Assembly (NCBI GenBank): GCA_020091685.1
Contig: CM034607.1
Span: 9,421,465 to 9,485,464, forward strand
Length of the DNA: 64,000 bases
Source: Lutjanus erythropterus
Lineage: Eukaryota; Chordata; Actinopteri; Lutjaniformes; Lutjanidae
Reading direction: 5' to 3'
Shown one piece after another: positions 32,445 through 44,636 of this stretch. A program made the translations under genes and the position numbers. Within the stretch, counting starts at the first letter, position 1, and each line of letters opens with the position of its first letter. Below the pieces are notes generated by a model. The model was not told the DNA's origin. It did no database searches and saw only the letters and a program-made list of their open reading frames with translations.

Positions 32445-32865
32445 CAGTGGTTCATAACCTTTTTTCCTTGAAGCTCGCTCTACTTGTGTCTATGAAAAGC
32501 TGATCCCCAGTTCGCACAGACGCACACATACGCCAAAAGAATAAGTGATTCATTCCAAGGCTTTAACATCAATTGTTTCCAGACTTAAAACCTTTACCCT
32601 TGGTAAATGTCTCTGTTCTAGTGAAAGCTTAACATTTTTTCTTATAAAAACCCAACACTCACACACAATCCTTACAAAAAGGATGATAATGATTCATAAT
32701 TACAGACCTTGACAGGTCACAGATGTATGGCTTACAAAGTAGCCTAGTATTTTTGATTGAAGACTATATTTTTTTAATCGTTTTGTATACAGGCTTAGAA
32801 TTTTACTTAAAATCTAATTTTGACAACCACAGAGCAGACAAAGCCTTGAGGACCCCCCTGTGATG
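32445..32865. mobile_element. hAT-like element fragment (CAGTGGTTC end)
   Basis: The left end CAGTGGTTCATAACCTTTTT matches the CAGTGGTTCYCAACC termini of hAT/Charlie-type elements. The right boundary is uncertain (GAGGACCCCCCTGTG near 32850 is a plausible decayed end). No transposase frame. Confidence 0.4.
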
Positions 32866-32935
32866 ACCATGAGCATGTTAGCATTGTCATGGTTAGCATG
32901 CTAGCTTTCTGACCATAGATAGTGGAATTAGTGGA

Positions 32936-33590
32936 CAGAGCCAGTGTGACGTCACCCATTGGTTTAAAGCCTCGAGTTTGCCTTCATGGGGGTTGCAGTC
33001 TTGGCTTTTTGCAACTAGAGCACGTGCAGTACCAACAACAGCGTGGAGCTGGTGGGTGAAGGACTGTGACTTGGGCGGTGTTTGAATTTGCTGGTCACAA
33101 TGTATCTCATATTACAGCTAAACAGTACACTACAGTGTGCTTCTGGAAACATTTTAAGGAAGAAATAGTAGTAACAGAATATTAATCCATATATGATCAA
33201 CACAGCATAGTTTGACCTGAGTTCTGTGATGCCTGCATGTTGGAGTGGATGGACTCCTTGAGAATGACTTGTCATTTACTTGGTAGCCATGCCCTAAAAG
33301 ATAACCAGGTTTATGGTCTTTTTTACTCCAAGTTGGACCATATTTTACAAAATGAACATCACGCTGTAAAGAAGAAGACTTTAAACTATCAATTGAGGCC
33401 ATAAACTCATTAGGAAACTTTTAACTTAGGCCACAGATCAAGTGAGAAGTAGCGTCATTTTGCCATAAGTTTACATACAGTTGGACTTCTGTTCGAAATC
33501 AGTGGAGTTGCCCCCTGCTGACCATTATAAAGAATGCAGTTTTGAAGCACTTGTGCACTGGCTTCACTTTTCAGATCTTGAAACTCCATC
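32936..33590. repeat. Dispersed teleost repeat (GTGACGTCACCCATTGG ... GTTGCCCCCTGCTGACC)
   Basis: The left part GTGTGACGTCACCCATTGGT and the right part AGTGGAGTTGCCCCCTGCTG / TGGCTTCACTTTTCAG match the two ends of a common fish non-autonomous repeat. The middle is diverged. No coding capacity. Confidence 0.5.
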
Positions 33591-36125
33591 CACTTATTCT
33601 ACTATTAATGATTCTAACATTAGCATTTAGCTCTGTAAGCATTTAGCTAGATTGTTTATGAGATATATGCTATCCACCGACATCTAATACAATAAAAATG
33701 ATGATGATTTTGAATGTGTATTTCTGTATTATTGGTAACAGATTGCTTATGTGAAGGTCTTAACCTGAACTGGGCACAGTGCAATAACCTATTTTAATTG
33801 GATTCCACGGAAGTATCCATAAACATGTTTTATTACTATTGTAAGCTGGACTTTAGAGCAGCATTATCTTAATGCTGCTGCAGGAGCTTTTCCCTCCTGC
33901 CAAGAGTAAAACCTGATGAATTGTAATTGTGTTGCATTAAAATTGTCACATTAAATGATGTTGAATATCAGCACAAAACATCTGCCATTGGCAGTTTCAG
34001 CAGTGGTCATCAAAAATCATCATCAGCATAACACCACAGTGTTTTTGTGTCTGCACATGTGTGAGCCTGCAAAGATCTGCGCCAGCCGGAACGTCTCTGC
34101 ATTTTTTATCCAAATAGTTAGAAAGCGCCACAGCGAAACCAAACAAACGCTTTTGCTTTCCAAATGAGTGTCTATTTTTGAAGAGCTTCCACCAGAAATG
34201 AAGGAACAGCACTGATCTGCTGTCGGCGATCAACAGATGGCTGATTAACATTTCCAAATCTGTAGTCAAACTCTGGAATGAAATGGGGAATGATTGGAAT
34301 TCAGCGAGAGACTTTATCTGCTCGCGCACCATTGAACGGTCTCTTTCTCTTGCCTTTTCTTCCTTTTGATTAGCGAGTAAAACATTATTCCGATGGCTCA
34401 TTGATCGCCTGGGACTTTCACACAGATAGACAGTATTTATGGCCGTGTGCCCGTGGAAAAACACACACGAGAGCAGCGCAATTTACTTCTCCTTTCACAC
34501 TACTACCTCCTCATCTATAACACACACTCTCATTCTCTCTGCGCTGGCATTTTGCTCCCACTCTTTTTTTTTTATCTCTCTATCCTGCTTCCATATCACT
34601 TTCCAATCAGCTAAATTCCCTTGGCACGGCTGAATAATGTGTCATCATTCACTATAGCAAGTGCCCGCACACACACGCACACACACACACGCTGGCCCTG
34701 TCCTATAATGTCATTATGGCACCCACTGAGTCAAATTACACTGAATCAATAGGTCTTGTTTATCTGTTGGGGGCCTCCCAGCTCTCAATTACAGCCCAGG
34801 GGAACATCTAGGGAGGGGAGCACGTGTGTGCAACTACGGTGTGTGTGTGAGGTCTCTTTTAAGATGGCCCTGGTGTTATCAGCGGCCGAGCGTGCCTGTA
34901 CATGACTCAGTGTAAAGGAGCAGTTGTGAGTGCATGTGGACAGTCACCCAGCATGGGACGACAACAGCCGCCATCAATGCAGATATTGCCAATAGCCAGA
35001 TAAGCTAATTGACTCCCCGGCTGTCTCAATGAAAAGCCCATTGAGATGCAGCCCGGCGTCTGAGAAGCGGCGCACAACAATGAGGAGAATGTTAATGACT
35101 TGCTGTTTTGACTGCAAGGTAAACAGCACAGCAGCCCGAATGCCTCTTAGCATTCATTCTGCCACATTATCACACGGCGCACAATGCAGCTGTTATAGGA
35201 TTCAGTGATAAACATTCCTGGAATCACAGGCGCTGTTTACAGAACACTGTTAACACTCGGATGGTGCCAGCAGGAGGGGTTGTTCTAAATTAGCACGAGG
35301 GAGGGGTGCACAGGTAAAACTCTGCTTTCATCTCAGCCCACGTCTCCCGTAATGATGGACTGATTGATTGAACCTTTTGATTGTAACATGAGGGATACTG
35401 AACCTATTTTAGGCGGTTCAGCCCCTGAATCTGATCTGATCTGCCCACACGGTAGAAGGACTTATGACTGGCAATGTGATAAATAAATATTAGACATACT
35501 GTAGGTCACCTACACTGTAAAAAAACAAGTTGAGATGACTTAAAACTTAAAGGCAATGCACTGCAATAGATGTTAGAGTTTTGAGCTCAACTCAAACTCC
35601 TAATTTTTGAAATAAAGTTTAAAATGTTTTGCTGACCTATAGTATTTAGTTGAGATAATATACTTTTCTTCTTTAAATAAACTTGAAGTTTTGATTTTTT
35701 TTTTTAGAAAAAAAATGATTTGGCTTTAGTGCCTGAAAATTAAATGGTTTTTAACATTTGCTTTCACTTCAGTGAATGAAAAAAGTAAATGATCTCAACA
35801 AAAGATCAGTAGTCTGCAAAACGTTTTAAGAACTTATGAATTTGAGTCAGGCTCAAAACTCAAATTATTGCAGTTCATTGCCCAAAATTTCGAGTTTTCC
35901 ATTTACTCCTACTAAAAGATCATTATTGATTTTTTACAACTCATAAGCACTAATTTTGCAAACATTCAGCATTAATTTCAAAATAAAAGCTCTGCAGAAA
36001 GGAGAACATACTGGCTGTAGTGTTGCTGGAGAAGCTGGCATTTCAATTTAACATGTTTCCTTAATCTCTGATGAACTGTCATGGTCATTTTATTATTTAG
36101 TACAGTACGTGTATTGCATTCTCCT
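33591..36125. other. Intergenic stretch including a repeat-free, possibly conserved block
   Basis: From about 34870 to 35280 the sequence is repeat-free and balanced in composition (listed separately). A CACTGTAAAAAA-type left end lies at 35513. Text at 35910-36129 is a partial copy of the 27.7-29.0 kb element family. No exon is recognised. Confidence 0.45.
34870..35280. promoter_or_regulatory. Candidate conserved non-coding block
   Basis: About 410 bp with no microsatellite or recognised repeat, multiple CAATAG/ATAAGCTAATTGACT-type AT cores in GC-richer context, and no frame with a protein signature. This is the best-looking enhancer-like texture in the gene-free part of the window, but there is no alignment behind it. 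Confidence 0.3.
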
Positions 36126-36280
36126 TTAAAGGGATAGTTCACCCAAAAATGAAAATTCAGTCATTATCCACTCACCTCCAGAAGTGTTTTGCAGACCAAC
36201 AAAATAAACCCGACCCTCAATTGGCGTGAGGATGAGCAGAATATCACTGAATTTTCATTTTTGGTGAACTATGCCTTTAA
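36126..36280. mobile_element. MITE with TTAA target duplication (AGGGATAGTTCACCC ends)
   Basis: TTAAAGGGATAGTTCACC and the inverted right end TTAAAGGCATAGTTCACC, extended by CAAAAATGAAAATTC on both sides, give inverted repeats of about 35 bp flanked by TTAA. It is 155 bp in all and a textbook abundant teleost MITE. Confidence 0.85.
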
Positions 36281-37216
36281 AGTATTGCCACACCACTGAA
36301 GTCTTGCTATCTCATTTATTCACATTGTGACTGTTCTGAAAATTCTGATACAAACTTGATGTTCCCGTTTTTGGTCTGTTTGGTTAAAAATATCTGAGTT
36401 GGAACTGAGTTATTAATACATTGTCAAACAGTGTAACTTAATAACAGTGTCAGTATCAGTGTTTACACTGGTTATATCCTCCTGTTCTGTCCCTCACAAA
36501 CAGATTATTCCATATCATTTCAATCATTTTGGATTTTTAGTAAGGCACTGCAAACTTAATAGAGGCATTCTGGGTGGGCTGCAGTGATTGACAGCCAAGG
36601 CGATAAATCCCTCCCATGGGGGTCGGTCAACCCTTGTGTGGACACTTTCACAGACAAGCAATTAGCACTCTGAATACAGACCAGACAGCCAATTAGAGCA
36701 CCACTGTTAAGCCCCCCTGTATGTAAATCAGGCCAGGAATTTGCAGAAAAGCTCTCAAGTGCTGCTGGAGACGGCTAAAGTATCGGCAGCAGAATTGAAA
36801 AATGAATGCAGATGTAATTAGGAAGCAGCAGAGAGCGGAACAAGATGAGGAATATATATATGTGTGTTTAAATAGAGAGGAATCCAAATTATGAGAGTGG
36901 AAGGAAAGAAAGAAAGCAGGAGTGATGGAAGTAGGGGTGGGAGATTAAGAAAGAAGAAGCAAGGCGAAGGACAAGAGGATGAGGGGGTGGAAACAGAGCA
37001 GAAGAAGAAGAAGAAGAGAGAGAGAGAGAGAGACTGGGATGAGACCAAATGCAGGCCCACATGAATGTTTCAGAGACGTAGTGAAACAGGCCTCTAGTCA
37101 CCCTACATACTAACACAGCTCACTCGCTGGGTATTTATAGGGCAGGCTGGGTGTGTTTGAATGAGGGACTGTATGCAGGTGCAGAATCAAGGCATTCCTT
37201 TTGATCATATAGGCAA

Positions 37217-37254
<38 letters not shown>

Positions 37255-38004
37255 CTGTGTGTCTGTGTATGCATGGGAAAATAAATTCAGCTGCAGGGAC
37301 CTGATGAAAATCCTGCCATGTGCTGAATTTTGAATGGGATCATGCTACTGCACTTGATCACTTGAAAGACGTGTCATGGCACAGTGCAGAGCAGCACCTC
37401 TTACACCTTTAAGATGTGCACATGCACACACATCTATCCTCTTCCCTCCCTTGGGTGTCAACATGCTTCATTTTTTGAAGCATGCGGCACATGTACCTGC
37501 CTTTATTTGCTTTTTTTTGTTTTTAAAGTACGCTTAAAAGCAGTCATTCCAGATATTTGCAGGATTTTGGGGGATTATTACAACCAAATTTCACAGCAGC
37601 TTTTCTAAAAGAATTTTGATTCAAGTTGCAATGTTTTTAGGCTTATTTTGCAAGTGAAAATTGCAACAAACAAACAAACAAAATAGCTTTTTCTTTTTGC
37701 ATTTAAAAAAAATAATTATTAAAAATCAAAGGCAACTTACTGAAAAGCATCAGGATGACAAAAACGCATTATTTGTAAATGAAGAATTTCACCTGGAGGG
37801 TTTTCCACATAGAGACAAAATCTCTTCAGAGCTCAAACTCAAAACAGCAACCACAAAATTATAAAATTTAAAAGTGCACAGAGCATTGATAAATATCAAA
37901 GGCAATAACACACCTTCAGTTGGTTCACTGAGATGTAAATGGGGGACGTTTGCATGGGGGAATGTTATTCTTGGTGGAATTCATGAGGTTGTGCTCAGAA
38001 CCAT
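36281..38004. other. Intergenic stretch
   Basis: It holds purine-rich GAAAGAAAG and (AGA)n/(AG)n tracts at about 36903-37032 and a (GT)n run at 37220-37252. No exon is recognised. Confidence 0.5.
37220..37252. repeat. (GT)n microsatellite
   Basis: About 16 GT units, followed by TCTGTGTGTCTGTG. Confidence 0.9.
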
Positions 38005-38332
38005 TTGCTTTTTTGAAGAAAGGTTTCATCAAGTGTTCTTTGAAAAACTAAGGGTTTAATTAAGAACCTTTTTCATCTTAAGAACCTTTTTGGAAAGAAA
38101 GAGTTCTTCAATGATCGTTGAAAACCTTGAACTTCTTCATTAAGGGCATGTGAAGGATTCTTTTCTTGCAAAATAAAAGGTCCTTGTTGGTTTGTAGAGT
38201 AAACCCATGTCATATAAAAGTCTTCTCTGTAGAACTCCCTGTTTGGGTTCCAGGAACCAAAATGGGCTCTCCTGTGGGTACGAGCCACAGAACCCCTGAT
38301 GGTTCTAGTTAGCACCTTTATTTCTGAGAGTG
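38005..38332. mobile_element. Decayed second copy of the 18.4-kb MITE family
   Basis: The right end GGTTCTAGTTAGCACC followed by TTTATTTCTGAGAGTG repeats the end of the 18365-19121 element almost exactly, and the interior again has AAGAACC / GAGTTCTTCAATG modules. The left terminal repeat is not found, so this copy is truncated or rearranged. Confidence 0.65.
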
Positions 38333-41300
38333 TAGCATCTTATTTTTTGGTTGTGTGAGGTCGTTGTTTTCCTCTGTGGTTGGTAAGTGACGCCTGTCAT
38401 GTCATTAGTTCATGCGTTTAGCCCCTCATCACATATACTCATGTTCAGTAATCTCAGCATGTCACACTCAGCTGCTTGACTGGAGCCGTGGCTTAACGGC
38501 CACTGAGTATATCTGTGGTAATGGGATTGAGCTCATGATGGTAAATCCAGCCACATCAATGGTATTTCATCCTTTTAATTTTCTGTCAACGTGGACCCTG
38601 TTTGATTATACTGTCAATGGCAAAAATTGGTCCAAAAATAATCTTCTAAAATTTCTTCCAGCAGATAACGTCTACCATGGAGGCGAGATAACTCAATTTG
38701 TTTGTAGTGTTTTAATTATAGTTTCATAAAAGTCTAATCTTAAAAAATCAATACTAATCACCCCAGCAGTACAATGAAAATAGAGCCGCAACTAACGACT
38801 AACCAACAATTTCATTATAGATTCATCAGCAGATTATTAATTTATTTATAGAATGTCAAAAAGTAGAATGACGTCTTTAACAGTTCAAAATACAACGACT
38901 ACAACGACAAATAAAATCTGCAAATCCTTATATTTAAGAAGCTGAAACATGCCATTGAGAATGGGAGGGGACAGCGTTGTTTCTGGTAAGGCGGGTCCTT
39001 AAAAATGATTAGTAGGCAGTGTATACTAGTACATACATACTAGTATATACTCTAATCATTTGGTATTGCAAGACAAAACAAATGAGATAAAGTGCAATAT
39101 TAGTGAGCCTTGGAGAGGTTAACTTGTAATTATTGTTGCCTTTGGACAGATCCAGGAGATCATTTCCCCTTGCTTCCACTCTTTATGCTAAGCTAAGCTA
39201 ACGTCTCCATTTTTACACCAAAATTATCATGTGTAGGTGTTTTTTTTTTAAAATGCGGATAAAGTCACTACACTAGGTGACTGACTCCTTTCCCATTACA
39301 AGTCAAGTTAGCTTACTTGTGTTTTTTTTATGTGTCATGTTCAACATTATGAACGCACCAGAAAACAGGCTTAATAAATAGTGGAAAGCAACATGGACGC
39401 CAGTGAGAATGTTACAGTGGTCAGTTTTTAAATCTTTGACTTCAGTCTCTCTTTCAAACTTGATGCAGTGGGATTTGGAACAGTGTTTGAGCGCTGCTTG
39501 AACAGAGACAGGTGGAATTTGTGGCTGAGAGTTGGAGAAGAGTGTCCACAGTCATGGTGTCATGTGTCCATCACTGCCAGTCAATAAAGCTGATAAATAC
39601 CTGTGACTACTGCAGGGTCATTTGACCCGGGAATGAATGCCGATTGAACCAGTTCCCAATGAAGACAAAAGCCAGACATACATGGGTTTTAGTGGGTTTT
39701 TTTTGTCCAGTGTAAAGGAGGCTGTGTTAAATGGACAAATATGAGAGTGGTATCAATTTTCTGATCTCTGTTGGCAAGAAACCCAATAAGCATATTTCCC
39801 AAAACTTTAATACCAAGAAAATCATGAAAGACGTTGTTGTTCTGCATTTGGATCTAGAAAACTGATTTCATTCCTCCATTCCTCCAGCATTCTTTCTAAA
39901 TTCAGAGACATTCAAGATACATATTGTTGAAGATTCCCTTTCTCTGTCTAATCCTCTGTTTACATCTGGTCTCTCTCTCCCCGGCCTCATATCTCCCCCT
40001 CCATCCTTCTTCCACCCTGCGTATTGACTCCCTCTGTAGTCTGTCTGTTTACCGAGAAAGTAAACAGTGGAATGAATGTTCAGGTCACTGTCAGGGTCAC
40101 TTTCCCCGCATCTTTTCCTCTCCTCCCACCATCCATCCTACGCTCCCTCCGGCCCCATCGCCCCGTCCTTCCCCTGCCCCCTGATTATGTGCTGGTAATG
40201 AGAGGTCTAGACATGCTTGATCAGGATTAAGGCCCAGGAAGGCAGGCAGGCAGAGCGAGGTCAAGCAGACAGAGGCGGCTTTGGCTTGGACACATACACC
40301 CCTGTGGGCCTGGGATGGGCACCAAAAGGCCCAGCCAGAGGTTTTTGAGGAACGTTTAAGGGTCATGGAGAGGGAGAGGAATTAGAGATAGAGGGGATAA
40401 ACAAATATAGCCGTCATAGAAGTCCTACTTTCTGCGGGCTTACTGTGTGCTGATGCTTCACTGGTGCGCCAGTATTAGTAAAAAACAGACTTGTAGTACT
40501 GTAGTGGGATGGAACTGTGGAGGAAGAAACTGTCTTCAAACGGAAAGGTGAAATCCTTTTTTATTATGCTTTCAGTCAACAGACACGTATCTGCTCAAGT
40601 GTCCATCAAACGACAGTACTTGTGCTTCTATTAAAATGTTGCACAAGTTTTAAGGACATGAAAGTCTACAATGAAATGAGTGCGTGTTTCCATCAATGTA
40701 ATTTATGCAGAAAGGATAAGGACGTGACAAGATTACATAATTGATTGAATGCCAGTAACTCTAAAACACTGATGCCATTTTCTTCCTACTTCCCACTTAA
40801 GATGGAGCTTTTTGTAGTGAATGGGTTTTCACATGTTTTTATCAGCCACTACGCACTGATCAGCCACAACATTAACACCCAGCAGCTCAGGCAGCGGTTT
40901 GAGAAAAGTGACTTAAAGAATCTGCAGTTTTGTGACAGACAGAAGTGCTGACTGATGCCAGAGATTGAGGGGTTATGGTGGGTCTGGCCCCGGGGTTGCC
41001 ACGAGCCGAACTTGGCAAGAAACCACCTTGATGTTGTTGGACTGAGAGCAGGCTGGACACTGCTGTGACTCACTATCGTGAGTAAGTGGTGCAATGAGAC
41101 AGGTCAGGCTAAAGCTAGCATGCTAACTTCAGTAGATAGCTCTGCAACATAATACATGGCTGCTGATTTAACTTAATATAATTTACTTTTTGATCAAATT
41201 ATTAATTCTTTTTTTGTATTAAGTGAAAATTTAATAAACTAAGCTTCGGTAACTTCTAGGACATGTTCATCTGTTTTTTATTTGCAATGTATCTGAACTT

Positions 41301-41875
41301 CATCCTTGACATTTTTACCGTTCCATCTGTGTTTATTGACTCTTCTCTTTTCAGGTGCATGCAAATGCATGTGGGTGTCTTTGAGGTGCAGGACACCAGC
41401 TGTTGACATAGGTGGCTTTCAGTCTGCTGGGAATTCTCCTCTGCAGAGGCGATGACACATAGCTGGCATCCAATTCCCATCCCTCAGAGCTCCCACATGG
41501 ATCTGATTTATGGTCATTCCTAAACATCCAGGAGAGGACAGGGATCCTGACACTGGGAATGTCTGAGCCGTGACAGGATCCCTCAGTGAAAATATATGGA
41601 CTGACTGTGAAAACAGCTTCCAGCGAGAGGATAATTCTGAATTTAACCTTCACCACCTTAATTTTGGAACCAGAATGGCCCAGAGAGAGAACATTGTCCT
41701 TGGACAATGGAGGTGGCCTTGACCAAAACACTGAGGGTCCAACCCATTTTTGGAAAAGTTAACACAGACAGGGCTCTTAGAGGTATTTTGGATATTGAAT
41801 AAAATGTGAAAGTTAACAGTTTTCTGAACTTTCATCTAACACATTCTCAAAGACACAAAACTGCATGTCTGGAAA
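38333..41875. other. Intergenic stretch with decayed repeats
   Basis: About 38780-38945 is a decayed copy of the 'GGCTGCAACTAACGATTA' teleost repeat (GAGCCGCAACTAACGACTA). At 40854 the text CACTGATCAGCCACAACATT resembles the terminus of a Tc1/mariner-like fish element; downstream text (AAGAAACCACCTTG ... CTGGACAC) recurs near 57230-57270. No exon is recognised. Confidence 0.45.
40854..41075. mobile_element. Possible Tc1/mariner-type terminus or fragment
   Basis: CACTGATCAGCCACAACATTA is a terminal signature I associate with fish mariner-like elements. No second terminus or transposase is seen, and the right limit is arbitrary. Confidence 0.3.
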
Positions 41876-43205
41876 ATACATTTACAAAAAGTTGGGATGT
41901 TGTGTAAAACAAAATTATAAACAGAATGCAATGATTTGTATTCAGTTGAATACAGTACAAGACAAGATATTTAATGTTCAAACTGATAAACTTTATTGCT
42001 TTTTTGTTTTTTTTAATATATACTCACTCATAACCCTAACCCTTTCTTTTAACAACATTCAGGAAGCGTTTGGGAACAAGTTTTGTGACTGAAATTATTT
42101 CTCATCCTTGCTTGATAAACAACTTCAGGTGCTCAACAGTCCAGTGTCTCCGTTGTTGTATTTTCCCCTTCATAATGCATTACATATTTACAATGGGAGG
42201 CAGGTCTGGACTGCAGGCAGGCTGGTCTAATACCCAAACTCTTACTATGAAGCCAGGCTGTTGTGACACATGCAGAATGTGTCTTGGCATTGTCATGCTG
42301 AAATAATTAGGAAAGTCTCTGAAAAAGACGTCGCCTGGGTGGTAGGATACGTTGCTCCAAAACCTATATGTGCCTTTCAACGTTAATGATGCCTTCACAG
42401 ATGTGACAGTTACCCATGATGCCATGGGCACTAACACACCCCCATACCATCACAGATGCTGACTTTTGAAGTTCTATCTGAAGGTCACAACACTTTACTT
42501 CAGTTCATCTCAGCATTTCTGGATCTTGTTGATATATGTATTTCTCTTTGCATGGCAGAGTCTTAAGTTGCTTTGTAGATACAGCAACAAACTGACATCG
42601 GTTTTCCCGAGCCACTGTGGTATGTGTGGGTTTTTAATGCAGTTTTTATTGTAGTGCTGTCTGAGAGGTCAAAGGTCACAGGCATTCGATGTTGGTTTTT
42701 CGGCCTCCCCTCCTACATGCAGAGATTTCTCTGGATTCTCTGAATCTTTTAACATTATTGTTTGTAGATGGTGAAATCCCTAAATTCCTTGCAGTTTTGT
42801 GTTGAGAAACATTGTTCTTAAACTGCTGGACTATTTGCCCACGCATTTTTTTTTTTTCACAAAGTGGTGAACCTCACCCTATCTGTAAATGACTGAGGTT
42901 TTTGTGGACGCCCCTTTCAAAACCAATCATGATACTGTAACCTGTTACCAAATAACTTCTTTACCTTTTGAATGTTTCAGACAGGTGTTTTTGAACATCC
43001 CACAACTTTCTCAGGAATCAGATTCAGTATGAATTCAGAATGAGACAACAAACAAAAAAACAATATACTTGATCAGTTTGAACATTAAATATCTTGTCTT
43101 TACACTGTATGCAACTGAATACATGTCAAAAATGATTTGCAAATCATTGCATTCTCTTTTTATTCGTGTTTTATACAACATCCAAATGTGGGCTTGGGGT
43201 TGTAG
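41876..43205 (-). mobile_element. Decayed DNA transposon with terminal inverted repeats of about 110 bp
   Basis: Both ends carry the same sequence in opposite orientation (GGATGTTGT, GAATGCAATGATTTG, GACAAGATATTTAATGTTCA), giving inverted repeats of about 110 bp. The right end has the GGGGTTGTAG terminus of a very common teleost family. On the minus strand, 42437-42180 still reads ...VWVLDQPACSPDLPPIVNM, resembling the PDLxPIEN region around the last catalytic residue of mariner/IS630-type transposases. The rest of the frame is broken by stops and shifts. I do not assign a superfamily beyond that resemblance. Confidence 0.65.
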
Positions 43206-43814
43206 AATAAATCCCCACTTCTGTCTGGCAGCAGCCAAAGTATTTTGTTTTAATCCACCACAAAGAAAACCTCCTTGTCAGCCATGAGTTCAAAATTAGT
43301 CACTTTGTAGTGATCTGGGTGTTACTCTGGATGTTAATAAGGTGGTAGATAGTCTGACACAAATGCTGCTGAGGAGGAAATGTCTGTTTTAAGATTAGAC
43401 AGTCCACACTGTTACTGCATCTTTAGTTTATGGCTGTTGAATGCAGAGTGCAAAAGTTTCTTTGCTGATCAGTTTGACATATGAGTAGAGTTTCAGTGTG
43501 GGGGTTGATGACAGCTGATAGTGGTGCAGACTGATGGTTTTGGATGGAACATGTATCACGTTTTTACATTTGTAATATTTCAGAGAAAGAAACTCACAAA
43601 GTCATGTCTGACTTTGATTTTAAACAGCGGATGATTCATACAGGGTAGTATCCAAAAAGAGGGAGCTACTGTTAAACAATACAAATTTCATATGCTAATG
43701 TTACATGATATTAACGTTACTTCATTCATGAGCATGTTACTCATGTCTGTTTCTCACTGTAAACACTATCTTTGTATAGTGTGTGTTAGCATTACTGCTA
43801 CTAGCTGCCATTTC
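43206..43814. other. Intergenic stretch, nothing recognised
   Basis: Unique AT-rich sequence with no exon, long repeat or microsatellite. Confidence 0.5.
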
Positions 43815-44636
43815 CAGAGGTGGGATAAAATCATTGTTTTGCTAGTCACAAGTAAGTCTCAAGTCTTTACCCTCAAGTAATGAGTCCTAAGTCACAAGTC
43901 AAGACGGGTCTAAGTCATAAATCAAATCCCAAGTCTTTCAGTTTGAGTTTCATAAATTTACAAAGTTAGTTAGCTGTTAAGCTAACATAAACTAAGCACT
44001 ATTTTGTATTATTTGTATTAATATGAACCCTCATCCTTTGTGCAACTTCAAATGTTGAACAAAGTTTCATTTCCATACTGCAATTCAAGACAGGCAAGTC
44101 CTGAGTGGAGTGCCACATCAAGACTGAGTGGTCCCAAGTCAAGTCCCAAATCATGTACTTTGACTTTCAAGTCTCATTCATTTACAAAAGTACTCAGCTG
44201 TACAACTAACACTAGTGAAACATTAACTCACTATTAGCCCTGAAATACAGTTCTCCGTGTAACTTCAAAAGTTGCAGGAAGCTGGAAGTTGTTGCATTTC
44301 CCTCTATAATTTTCTACAAGAAATTTTTGGGTACTGCATTTTTTGTTGACCATCTCTCTGTGAACGAAATTATGTATTGATTAAGTAATGTTAGTTCTTC
44401 ATGCTTCTGTCCTGCAACTTGATTGAATGCTGTTTGGTTGGTTCAAACAAATGTGTTAATGTTTTTATCCACTATTCCAAGCGCGTTTACAACTACTAGT
44501 CACACACTGATGAGTCGTTGGTGTTTGAGTCCAAGTTAAGTCTTGTTCAGCTTAGTTAAATTGAGTCCAAAGTCTTCGAATTTTGGACTCAAGACTGACT
44601 AGAGTCACAATCTTGTGACTTGAGGCTGCAGCTTTA
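43815..44636. mobile_element. hAT-like element with 8-bp target duplication ('AAGTCCCAAGTCAAGTC' family)
   Basis: The left end CAGAGGTGGGA and the repeated AAGTCTCAAGTC / GTCCCAAGTCAAGTCCC text mark a common fish family. The octamer GCCATTTC occurs immediately before the element (43807-43814) and again at 44637-44644, a perfect 8-bp duplication of hAT type. The expected CACCTCTG right terminus is missing. Related element at 58534-59035. Confidence 0.65.
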
